In this document: in pieces, positions 34,144-41,187 of the stretch
Numbering within the stretch: position 1 is the stretch's first letter
Layout: every line of letters starts with the position of its first letter
Origin: Bacteroidales bacterium
Lineage (GTDB): Bacteria; Bacteroidota; Bacteroidia; Bacteroidales; F082
Direction of reading: 5' to 3'
Length of the DNA: 64,000 nt
NCBI GenBank assembly: GCA_017477425.1
Contig: JAFUVT010000033.1
Coordinates: 1-64,000 of the forward strand
Translations under genes and position numbers: made by a program
The notes under the pieces: generated by a model
What the model was told of the DNA's origin: nothing
What the model saw: only the letters and a program-made list of their open reading frames with translations
Database searches by the model: none

Positions 34144-35541
34144 TTATCTTCTTCCGCCGCCGCTGGAATGGCCTCCGCCGCTAGAATGACTTCCGCCGCT
34201 GGAATGGCTGCTGCTTGAGCTATGGCTGCTCGAACTCGAGCCACGGCTGCCTCCGCTGCTGTAGCCTCCAGAGCTGCTACGGCTTGAGCTCGACGAGGAA
34301 CTGCCTCTATTGTAGCTGCCGCTTGACGAGCTGCTCCTGTTGCTTGACGAGTTGCTCCTGTTGTAGCTGCCACTAGGCGAGCTGCTTCTGCTCGATGATG
34401 AGTTGCTTCTGTTGTAGCTGCCGCTCGAAGAAGGACGCTGCGAGTTGGAGCTTTGCGGGCGGACGTACTCTGAGCTGGAGCGCGATTGGCGGCTGTTGTT
34501 CGGTGATGTGTAGGTCTGACGCTCGCCGCTTTGGCTGCTGGGACGTGCGTTGCTCGAGCCTGAGGGACGGCTGGCTGTGGCGTTGCCTGTGCGGCCGCTG
34601 GTGCCTGCCGTGGGACGACTGCTGTTGGTTGGACGGTTGCTCACCGTGGGACGTGTTGTCGTCGGACGGCTAGCGCTTGCCGATGGACGGCTCGACACGC
34701 TACCAGGTGTCCTGCCGCTGACCGATGCACCGCTGTTGGTGCGGCCTGACATGCTGCCACTGCCGCTTGCGTTGGTGCGGCCTCCGTTTTGCAGCTGATG
34801 GCTCATCGAACCGATGCCTGAACTGTTGCCGTGTCTCACACTGGCTACATAGCTGCCTAGTCCGCCACCATTTCCGCCAGGGCCACCATTTCCGCCATGT
34901 CCGCCACCGTGGTGTCCCCAATCGTTCCAATGGGCATAGTGGTGATGGTGATGAGGATAGTAGGGGTGATACCATGCATAACTCCAGTAAGGATCCCAAC
35001 CCCAGTAGCTGTAGTAGGGATAGCCCCAATAGTAATCCCATCCCCAGTAGTAGCTGCGCCAGTAGGGACGGTAACCCCAGCCCACATAAAAGCTCGGATA
35101 ATAGTCCCAATAGAACGGGTCGTAGCTGTTCACGTAGACATAGGTTGTGCCGCTGCCTCCGGTATAGTAGTCGTCATAATAGTCTCTCGACGAGGAGGCT
35201 TGCGTGCCGAAACGCTTGATGCGTGCCGCGAAATCGGCATCGTAGTAGGTCTCGGTGGTGGTGTAAACCACACCGTTGGTGTCGGTCACCGTCTCAGTGG
35301 TCTGATAAACGGGCTCAGCATCGCTGACGTAGTTCTTGCTGTCTGAATAGTAAGTTTGATAGTCGTAAGTGGAACTGCTGCTGACACTGGGGCTGACGTA
35401 GGACCCGTTGCCACGGGTCATCTGTCCGCCTTGGTTGCCGTAAGGCGAATAGTAAGTGTCATCATAGGCTACTTGCCGGCTCGAAGAGCAGCTGGCGAAG
35501 ACCATCAAAGCGATGAATGGAATGAGTCTTAACGCTTTCAT
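34144..35541 (-). CDS. Low-complexity lipoprotein, aromatic/His-rich then Ser/Arg-rich
   Basis: 465 residues. The lipobox is at ALMVFASC (C18). Residues about 140-220 are a Tyr/Trp/Pro stretch with a run of five histidines and GGHGGNGG repeats. Residues about 240-465 are almost only Ser, Arg, Gly, Asn and Pro. SYNRSNSS and SGGSHSSGG repeats fill the end. Similar proteins of unknown function occur across Bacteroidota and are predicted to be surface-exposed. The His/Gly segments could bind metal. I do not recognise a catalytic domain. Confidence 0.8.
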   Translation of the reverse strand: MKALRLIPFIALMVFASCSSSRQVAYDDTYYSPYGNQGGQMTRGNGSYVSPSVSSSSTYDYQTYYSDSKNYVSDAEPVYQTTETVTDTNGVVYTTTETYYDADFAARIKRFGTQASSSRDYYDDYYTGGSGTTYVYVNSYDPFYWDYYPSFYVGWGYRPYWRSYYWGWDYYWGYPYYSYWGWDPYWSYAWYHPYYPHHHHHYAHWNDWGHHGGGHGGNGGPGGNGGGLGSYVASVRHGNSSGIGSMSHQLQNGGRTNASGSGSMSGRTNSGASVSGRTPGSVSSRPSASASRPTTTRPTVSNRPTNSSRPTAGTSGRTGNATASRPSGSSNARPSSQSGERQTYTSPNNSRQSRSSSEYVRPQSSNSQRPSSSGSYNRSNSSSSRSSSPSGSYNRSNSSSNRSSSSSGSYNRGSSSSSSSRSSSGGYSSGGSRGSSSSSHSSSSSHSSGGSHSSGGGHSSGGGRR

Positions 35542-35641
35542 TTTATTGAGTTTTTATTTGTTTGCTAAAACTGTTGTTCTCGAACCGAAAAACATGCAAA
35601 TTTCGTACCAAAAAACGATTTCTTCCGTCCAATTTGAAATT

Positions 35642-36430
35642 TTATTCCAATTTGATGATTCGTCCGTCTCCGTGAATGGCATCAACAATCCAAGGATGGC
35701 CTTTGTAATATACGTCCCCAATGCTGTAAATCCATACCCGCAACCCCGATCTGGCCCAAACGTAGGCGTCGTTTGTGGAGTAGGATTGCACCCTGACGAA
35801 ATTGGATTCAAGTGTCTCGGCATGAACGTTTCCATAACTTCTCATGTCGATTTCTGAATAGCTCGTAATGCCTCGCAATGTCACTTCGGAGGTTCCGTTG
35901 TTGAAATGGGTTCTCAGTACATCGCATTGGAATGTAAGGTCGATGTCGCCAGATCCTTCAACAATATAGAGGTTGAAGACATGGGTCCATACTGTGTCGA
36001 TGCCGTTTTCTGTCGAGTCGATGCTCTGTTCTACGAAGCCGCCAATGGAATCGGAGCAAAGCAAGTTGCCTATGGAGGCGTATCTGATGCTATTCAGGCT
36101 GTCGAAATATACCGTCAAATCGATGTCGTAGTCGTAGCTGCGCAGCCAGTTATGGTCGTTTTCGTTCTTGATGATGAGCGAGTCGCCGTGCACCTCGGTG
36201 GTCACTTTCTCGATGAGGTTCTTCGGACAGGTGAGTTCTAAGCGAGGATTGCTGTCTTGCACTAGCTTGACATTCACGTTGTTATACATCGAGATGGCAC
36301 TGAATCGATGATCAACGCTGCGCTGCTCGGTGACGGGCTCGCCGTTGTTGAACAGCGCGTCCATCTTGGTGCACGAAGCAGCCATCAGGCTAACGAGGAA
36401 AAACAGGACTGCGATAGCGTTTCTTTTCAT
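35642..36430 (-). CDS. GIN-domain (DUF2807) lipoprotein
   Basis: 262 residues from the ATG at 36430 (MKRNAIAVLFFLVSLMAASC, lipobox C20). The longer frame to 36526 lies within the neighbouring gene. After the anchor, FSAISMYNNVNVKLVQDSNPRLELTCPKNLIEKV starts the DUF2807 beta-helix head domain, a putative adhesin module of Bacteroidota. The start overlaps the end of the PagL-like gene by 41 bases, so the two are coupled. Function unknown. Confidence 0.82.
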   Translation of the reverse strand: MKRNAIAVLFFLVSLMAASCTKMDALFNNGEPVTEQRSVDHRFSAISMYNNVNVKLVQDSNPRLELTCPKNLIEKVTTEVHGDSLIIKNENDHNWLRSYDYDIDLTVYFDSLNSIRYASIGNLLCSDSIGGFVEQSIDSTENGIDTVWTHVFNLYIVEGSGDIDLTFQCDVLRTHFNNGTSEVTLRGITSYSEIDMRSYGNVHAETLESNFVRVQSYSTNDAYVWARSGLRVWIYSIGDVYYKGHPWIVDAIHGDGRIIKLE

Positions 36431-37589
36431 AGCGTGGCAAATAGTATTTGTGTTGAAAGTGGTATCCGATGCCGACGCTGATGAAGTCGGCCTTGATGTC
36501 GTAGGTGGTGAAGGCAAGCGTGGCAAACCAGTTCTCGTCGAAATAGTAACGCGCCGCCAGCTTTTGGTAGAACAGCATGCCCAACGTCTTCGAGTTGAGC
36601 GGCACGTTGTTGCGCAGACCCACGTTGAACATGAAGCTGACGCGGTCGAGCAGCATCTCGTAGGAGAACAGCAGGCCAGGCTTCAGGTAGAGGTCCCAAT
36701 CGGGCTTGGTGATTTTGTCGGAGTTGTCGTAGACCAGCTCCACGCCCATGCCCACGCGGTCGCGCTCGGTGATTTGGAACATGAAGTTGGCGGCCAGGTC
36801 GTGCACGAAGAAATATTGGTGCGTGCCATACTGTTGGCTCAAATCCTTGAAGCCGAGCGTGTATTGGTAGTCGGTGACGAAGTGCCGCTTGCCGTCAAAT
36901 TCGAAGGGGTAGTTCTTCGGGCGCAAGCGTTTGTCGATGTGCGCTTTGGGCGGTGCCAGATACCACGAAAGTCCCGTGGCCACGCTGAGGATGTTGATGC
37001 CCATGTTGGGCGAGCGCGTGGCGCCGTTCGAGAAGTGGGTGAGTCCCGCCGAGGTCACCCAATGCAGCCGCTCGACGATACGTTGGCGGTATTCGAACGA
37101 CAGGTTGATGGCGGCGTTCACGTGTGAGCCGATGGCGTAGTTGTGGAAGTTCTCCTTCGGGTCGAATTTGTTGGTGAGATACGAAACGCCCACGCCCAAC
37201 TTGAAGGTCAGCTTGCTCGATTCGCTCGGTGTGATGGGGAAGTTGATGAAAGGGTAGAGGGCGAACACCTTGCCCAGCTCGGCGGAGATGCTGTCGTTGC
37301 CGAAACCGGAGTAATAGAAGGTGAAGCCGATGGAAGGGTAGTTGTGCAGCACTTCCCAGCGATGCTCGCCGTAGGTGTTGCGGTGCAGCGAGAACTCGTA
37401 GCTTGGCGTGTGCCGACTGTAACGTCCTAAGGCTGAGTGGTATTCGTCGTTCTGGAAATACATGTAGCCATAATGCACCCGGGCCTCCACCTCGTAGTTG
37501 CGCTGGCTGAGTTGTGCTTTCGCCGACGCACTTATTAATAATAAGGTGCAGAGGACGAAAAGGATGCTATGGCGATTTTGTCGTTCCAT
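36390..37589 (-). CDS. PagL-like lipid A deacylase (acyloxyacyl hydrolase family)
   Basis: 399 residues. A signal peptide covers residues 1-25. The body is a beta barrel. The PagL catalytic pattern is present as THFSNGATRSPNMGIN, with H185 and S187, followed by Asn-Gly. PagL removes the 3-O acyl chain of lipid A in the outer membrane. The Bacteroidota homologue is longer than the roughly 170-residue enterobacterial enzyme. The substrate position is inferred. The -7 box TACCTTTG on the minus strand is at 37598-37605. It is the first gene of a pair with the GIN lipoprotein. Confidence 0.8.
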   Translation of the reverse strand: MERQNRHSILFVLCTLLLISASAKAQLSQRNYEVEARVHYGYMYFQNDEYHSALGRYSRHTPSYEFSLHRNTYGEHRWEVLHNYPSIGFTFYYSGFGNDSISAELGKVFALYPFINFPITPSESSKLTFKLGVGVSYLTNKFDPKENFHNYAIGSHVNAAINLSFEYRQRIVERLHWVTSAGLTHFSNGATRSPNMGINILSVATGLSWYLAPPKAHIDKRLRPKNYPFEFDGKRHFVTDYQYTLGFKDLSQQYGTHQYFFVHDLAANFMFQITERDRVGMGVELVYDNSDKITKPDWDLYLKPGLLFSYEMLLDRVSFMFNVGLRNNVPLNSKTLGMLFYQKLAARYYFDENWFATLAFTTYDIKADFISVGIGYHFQHKYYLPRYEKKRYRSPVFPR

Positions 37590-37767
37590 TGGGGCTGCAA
37601 AGGTACAAAAACGACTGCTATTATGGGATTGCTTCGCAAGAAATCATTGAAAATCATTTCAAAATCAATCCAAAATCCGTCTTGCCCAATTGTTTGATTT
37701 TGAACGATTTTATTTCGATTTTTGAAAGATTTCTTGGCCTTTAGGCCAATCCCAATCCACAAAACGT

Positions 37768-37775
37768 TATTTTTG
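37768..37775 (+). promoter_or_regulatory. -7 box of mazG
   Basis: TATTTTTG lies 20 bases before the start at 37796. The 200-base gap before it is AT-rich. I see nothing else there apart from the minus-strand promoter at 37598-37605. Confidence 0.5.
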
Positions 37776-37795
37776 CGTCAAATTTCTATTGAATT

Positions 37796-38566
37796 ATGGA
37801 CGAAAGACTACATGCCTTCAAGCGACTTTTGGATATCATGGACGCGGTGCGGGCCGGCTGCCCGTGGGACAGCACCCAAACCATCCACAGCCTGCGTCAC
37901 CTCACCATCGAGGAGACCTACGAACTCAGCCAAGCCATCCTCAACGACGACCTCAACGAGGTGAAAAAGGAACTCGGCGACTTGATGCTCCACCTCGTCT
38001 TCTACGCCAAGATAGGGCAGGAGCAAGGCGCCTTCGACATCACCGACGTGCTCAACGGCATCTGCGAGAAGATGATTGTGCGCCATCCGCATATCTTTGG
38101 CAATGAGAAGGTTGAGAACGCCGAGCAGGTGGAGCAGAACTGGGAGAAAATCAAGCTGGAGCGCGAGCACAACCGCAGTGTGCTGGGCGGCGTGCCCGAT
38201 GCTCTTCCTTCGCTGCTGAAGGCCTACCGCATGCACCAGAAGACCTCTGGCGTAGGCTTCCGTTGGCCCAGCGCCGAAGAAGCCTGGCAGAAGGTGGAGG
38301 AGGAGAAGACGGAACTCTTTGCCGAACTCCAGAAGCCCGACAACACGGCCCGCATCGAAGAGGAATACGGCGACCTGCTTTTCGCCTTGGCGGCCTACGG
38401 CAACTACATCGGCGTCAATCCCGACGATGCCTTGGAGAAGACCAACAAGAAGTTCCGTCAGCGTTTCGCCCACGTGGAGCAGCGCGCCCGCGAGCAAGGC
38501 AAAGGCGTTCAGCACCTCACCATTGACGAGATGATTGCCTACTGGAAGGAAGCGAAGGCAATGTAA
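37796..38566 (+). CDS. mazG: Nucleoside triphosphate pyrophosphohydrolase MazG
   Basis: 256 residues with two MazG helical domains. The first has CPWDSTQTIHSLRHLTIEETYEL and KKELGDLMLHLVF, which carry the ExxE...ExxD metal-binding residues. The second has EEEYGDLLFALAAYG. MazG hydrolyses abnormal NTPs to NMP and pyrophosphate and can lower ppGpp under starvation in E. coli. The length is normal. The toxin-type small-gene island starts right after it. Confidence 0.94.
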   Translation: MDERLHAFKRLLDIMDAVRAGCPWDSTQTIHSLRHLTIEETYELSQAILNDDLNEVKKELGDLMLHLVFYAKIGQEQGAFDITDVLNGICEKMIVRHPHIFGNEKVENAEQVEQNWEKIKLEREHNRSVLGGVPDALPSLLKAYRMHQKTSGVGFRWPSAEEAWQKVEEEKTELFAELQKPDNTARIEEEYGDLLFALAAYGNYIGVNPDDALEKTNKKFRQRFAHVEQRAREQGKGVQHLTIDEMIAYWKEAKAM

Positions 38567-38604
38567 TGGGAAGCAAATCTGCCATTAATCTTGCGTAAAT
38601 CTTC

Positions 38605-38631
38605 TTGTTTTCAGGTTTTTGTTTATTTTTG
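38605..38631 (+). promoter_or_regulatory. Promoter of the DUF3791/DUF3990 module
   Basis: TTG at 38605-38607 and TATTTTTG at 38624-38631. The first start codon is at 38654. Confidence 0.5.
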
Positions 38632-38653
38632 CAGCAGAAAAGCAACAAGTGTT

Positions 38654-38878
38654 ATGGCATATCGCATTCAAGATAAAATGGAGTGGACACTGATTTTCGT
38701 TGCCGAGTTCGCGCAAAAGCACGGACTTTCGATGAAACAGGCGTTCAATTATTTGAGTCGGTTCAAAGGCATCGATTTTGTTGACCGCCATTATGGTTAT
38801 GTTCATACGCAGTCGTTCCTTTCTATGGTTGACGACATCACGGAATATTGCCATCGGAAAGGAGGGGCCATCGTATGA
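38654..38878 (+). CDS. DUF3791 protein, first of three coupled genes
   Basis: 74 residues from the ATG at 38654 (MAYRIQDKMEWTLIFVAEFAQKHGLSMKQAFNYL). The upstream in-frame start precedes the promoter box and is rejected. The WTLIFVAEFAQKHGLSMKQAFNYLSRFKGIDFVDRHYGYVHTQS block is the DUF3791 pattern. It overlaps the DUF3990 gene by 4 bases. By analogy with antitoxin-toxin order it may neutralise DUF3990. This is inference. Confidence 0.85.
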   Translation: MAYRIQDKMEWTLIFVAEFAQKHGLSMKQAFNYLSRFKGIDFVDRHYGYVHTQSFLSMVDDITEYCHRKGGAIV

Positions 38879-39348
38879 GACTATATCATGGCTCGAATGT
38901 TGAGTTCGATAGGATTGATTTGCTGAAATCGAAACCGAACAAGGATTTTGGACGAGGTTTTTATCTTTCGGACAATTACCAACAAGCTTTGGAAATGGCC
39001 GAGACAAAAGTGGAACAACTTGAGTTTGGCACGCCTGTGGTCATGGCATACGATGTGGATGAAGCGGTTTTGTCGGAGCTACGCATCCTGCGTTTTGAGG
39101 ATTATAGCGAAGAATGGGCTAAATTCATTCTTTTGAATCGCAACAACGCTTCTGCCGATGCGGTTCATGATTATGATGTGGTGATTGGTCCCATAGCCAA
39201 CGATACCGTGGGTGCACAGCTTTGGAGATACGAGAACAAATCCATCGACTTGCCTACGTTGGTTAGGAATTTGCAGTATGTTAAAGGGTTGACCATACAG
39301 TATTTTTTCGGAACCGAGAAAGCGATTAAAACATTGAGGAAACTATGA
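38875..39348 (+). CDS. DUF3990 protein (ADP-ribosyltransferase-like fold)
   Basis: 157 residues from the ATG at 38875, overlapping the previous stop. The start RLYHGSNVEFDRIDLLKSKPNKDFGRGFYLSD resembles the first strands of ADP-ribosyltransferases (LYHGS, then GRGFYLS). DUF3990 is grouped with the ADP-ribosyl clan. The target is unknown. With a DUF3791 gene on each side, each overlapping by 4 bases, it reads as the effector of a small toxin-antitoxin or defence module. Confidence 0.85.
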   Translation: MRLYHGSNVEFDRIDLLKSKPNKDFGRGFYLSDNYQQALEMAETKVEQLEFGTPVVMAYDVDEAVLSELRILRFEDYSEEWAKFILLNRNNASADAVHDYDVVIGPIANDTVGAQLWRYENKSIDLPTLVRNLQYVKGLTIQYFFGTEKAIKTLRKL

Positions 39349-39566
39349 GTGAGCGGATGATGATGAAAATGGATATGGTGAAGAGTCTGGCCTTGTTGCT
39401 GATGGAGCGAGACGATTCGTTGACAATGGAGCAAGCGCTTTCCATTGTTTTCAATTCGGAAACCTATTTAAAGGTGATGAATGAAAGGACAAAGCTCTAT
39501 TACCAAAGCCCTCGTTATGTGTTCGCCTTCCTTGAAACGGAATTGACTAAGGGGAAAATGGAATAA
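39345..39566 (+). CDS. Second DUF3791 protein of the module
   Basis: 73 residues. MVKSLALLLMERDDSLTMEQALSIVFNSETYLKVMNERTKLYYQSPRYVFAFLETE is shorter and more diverged than the first DUF3791. It keeps the helical pattern with a 'SLTMEQAL' segment and a 'YYQSPRYVF' end. It overlaps the DUF3990 stop by 4 bases. Two flanking partners around one effector is the notable arrangement. Confidence 0.75.
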   Translation: MSERMMMKMDMVKSLALLLMERDDSLTMEQALSIVFNSETYLKVMNERTKLYYQSPRYVFAFLETELTKGKME

Positions 39567-39669
39567 ATGATGTTCTGCTCGACGCAGAAAACGCCGAATT
39601 CGCTGAATGATGAGGGAGCAAATCTAAAGCAAATCACGAGCAAATCATCTTCTTTCCCGAATTTTTGTT

Positions 39670-39677
39670 TATCTTTG
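39670..39677 (+). promoter_or_regulatory. -7 box of the orphan antitoxin gene
   Basis: TATCTTTG lies 25 bases before the start codon at 39703. Confidence 0.5.
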
Positions 39678-39702
39678 TGGCATAATCAAGGAGAAAAGCA
39701 CT

Positions 39703-39963
39703 ATGAGCACAGCCGAAATGACAGCCGAGATGTTTTGCGACCTCAGCGTGATTGCCGAGGACGACAACCTGATGAAACGCGCCGCACGCTATCTGCGCAA
39801 ACTCGCGGGCGAGCGCCGTGTTGACGATTCTTTGATGACCAAGGACGAGTTTTTTGCCATGATTGACCGCTCGTTGGAGAAGGTGAAACAAGGCAAGGTC
39901 ACTCGCCAACAGCCGGGCGAATCGGTTGACGACCTGCTAAAACGCTGTGGCTATGACATATAA
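39703..39963 (+). CDS. RelB/DinJ-like or Phd-like antitoxin, partner truncated
   Basis: 86 residues. The N-terminal helix-rich part (MSTAEMTAEMFCDLSVIAEDDNLMKRAARYLRKLAGER) and the acidic/basic tail ending in LLKRCGYDI are typical of antitoxins found upstream of RelE-type toxins in Bacteroidota. The expected toxin start overlaps its stop but is cut off after about 17 codons, so it is an orphan antitoxin. Confidence 0.75.
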   Translation: MSTAEMTAEMFCDLSVIAEDDNLMKRAARYLRKLAGERRVDDSLMTKDEFFAMIDRSLEKVKQGKVTRQQPGESVDDLLKRCGYDI

Positions 39964-40045
39964 TCTTGACTATTCTGAGGATGCTTTGGCGGGTCTCGCT
40001 AAAACAGGTGCTTGTCCTCGTCTTGTCTGCCTACGGGCATTATGA
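39953..40045 (+). pseudogene. Truncated RelE-type toxin
   Basis: ATG at 39953 begins MTYNLDYSEDALAGLAK, the usual N-terminus of RelE/ParE toxins in this phylum. After that the frame runs into unrelated sequence and stops at 40043-40045. No remaining toxin body is seen in the next 200 bases. They hold a low-complexity CCAACTCC-type tract, so the toxin was removed by a rearrangement. Confidence 0.72.
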
Positions 40046-40130
40046 CGACAAGTGATGGCATTTCACTCCGCCCGCAAAGCCGCGAAGCGAATGTGGCGCA
40101 AAGCGAGTCTCCGGACTCCCCCGCCAGGCA

Positions 40131-40221
40131 AAACCCAACTCCCAACTGCAACCTCCAACCTCCAACCTCCCACCTCCCAACTGAAAACTGCAAACTCCCA
40201 ACTAAAAACTGAAAAAATCCC
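40131..40221 (+). repeat. Low-complexity CAACCTCC/CTCCCAACT tract
   Basis: Short variants of CAACTCCC and CAACCTCC repeat about ten times and end in AAAACTGAAAAAATCCC. A related tract at 40918-41086 ends the same way. Between them lies a PIN toxin-antitoxin pair. Confidence 0.8.
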
Positions 40222-40242
40222 TCCCATCTCCCATATTTTGTT

Positions 40243-40250
40243 TATCTTTG
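40243..40250 (+). promoter_or_regulatory. -7 box of the second PIN module
   Basis: TATCTTTG at 40243-40250, 27 bases before the start codon at 40278. Confidence 0.5.
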
Positions 40251-40277
40251 CGCCAAATATGTCAAAAACATAATGAA

Positions 40278-40502
40278 ATGACACAGAATATCGGACTAAA
40301 CCAAGCGCAAATGGATTTCCTGCGTCTTTTGGCACATTTCAAGACCGAAGAGGAAGTGAAGGAGCTGAATGACGTGGTCTGCGAGTATTATGCCCGCAAG
40401 GTGGATGAGGAAATGGACAGGCTATGGGATGAAGGAAAGTGGAGCGAGGAAAAGATTGAGGAAACATTGCACGAGCATTTAAGGACACCTTATCATGCCT
40501 GA
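40278..40502 (+). CDS. Antitoxin-like protein of second PIN module
   Basis: 74 residues from the ATG at 40278, downstream of the -7 box. It is acidic and helical (LLAHFKTEEEVKELNDVVCEYYARKVDEEMDRLWDEGKWSEEKIEETLHEH). It resembles small antitoxins placed before PIN genes in this phylum. It overlaps the PIN gene by eight bases. Sequence alone does not show the DNA-binding fold. Confidence 0.75.
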   Translation: MTQNIGLNQAQMDFLRLLAHFKTEEEVKELNDVVCEYYARKVDEEMDRLWDEGKWSEEKIEETLHEHLRTPYHA

Positions 40503-40917
40503 ACCTCTAAAAATAGTTCTCGACACGAACTGCCTCATCGCCTCGCTTTCGCGGCATAGCGTTTATTATCCCGTTTGGAAAGGCTTCCAATCGGGTGAAT
40601 ACGTGCTGTGTGTGTCGAATGACATTTTGGCGGAGTATGAGGAAATCATTGCTAAAAAGACTTCTCCTGCCGTTGCTCAAAATGTCATAGCGCTATTGTT
40701 GAAGAGTAAGAATGTCAAGTTTATCGACCCTTATTTCAAGTGGAGTTTGATTGTTGCCGACCATGACGATGACAAATTTGTGGATTGTGCTTTTGCCGCC
40801 AATGCTACATACATTGTTTCGGACGACAAGCATTTTTTAGTTCTTGAAAATGTAGCCTTCCCCAAAATCATGGTTTTGAAACTCCGGCAATTCTTGGAGA
40901 TTTTGATTGACCGATAG
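40495..40917 (+). CDS. PIN-domain toxin (second copy, distinct)
   Basis: 140 residues. PIN motifs are VLDTNCLIASLS near the N-terminus, ILAEYEEII in the middle, and VADHDDDKFVDCAFAANATYIVSDDKHFLVL. The last holds the clustered acidic residues of the COG1569 type. It is probably an RNase toxin. It differs clearly from the PIN protein at 22015, so the two modules are independent acquisitions rather than a recent duplication. Confidence 0.86.
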   Translation: MPEPLKIVLDTNCLIASLSRHSVYYPVWKGFQSGEYVLCVSNDILAEYEEIIAKKTSPAVAQNVIALLLKSKNVKFIDPYFKWSLIVADHDDDKFVDCAFAANATYIVSDDKHFLVLENVAFPKIMVLKLRQFLEILIDR

Positions 40918-41086
40918 GCAACCTCCAACCTCTCAACTCTCAACTCTCAACTCTCAATTCTCAATTCTCAATTCTAAACTCCCAACTTCCCAACTACTCT
41001 AAACCCTAAACTCTAAACTCTCAACTGCAAACTGCCAACTCCCAACTGCAAACTGCAAACTGAAAACTAAAAACTGAAAAAATCCC
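40918..41086 (+). repeat. Low-complexity heptamer-like tract (CAACTCT / AATTCTC / AAACTCC)
   Basis: Tandem variants of CAACTCT and CAATTCT are followed by AACTCCCAACTGC-type units and end in AAAACTGAAAAAATCCC. The tract runs up to the promoter of the T9SS gene. No ORF is supported here. Confidence 0.82.
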
Positions 41087-41115
41087 TTGCATCTTTCGAA
41101 AATTGATTATATTTG
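41087..41115 (+). promoter_or_regulatory. Promoter of the T9SS cargo gene
   Basis: TTG at 41087-41089 and TATATTTG at 41108-41115, spacer 18 bases. A 72-base leader precedes the start codon. Confidence 0.55.
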
Positions 41116-41187
41116 CAGCGCGATTTTTCGCACCCGTTCTTCCGAACAACACTTTACAAACTTAATAACTAACTAAATTTCAAAAAA

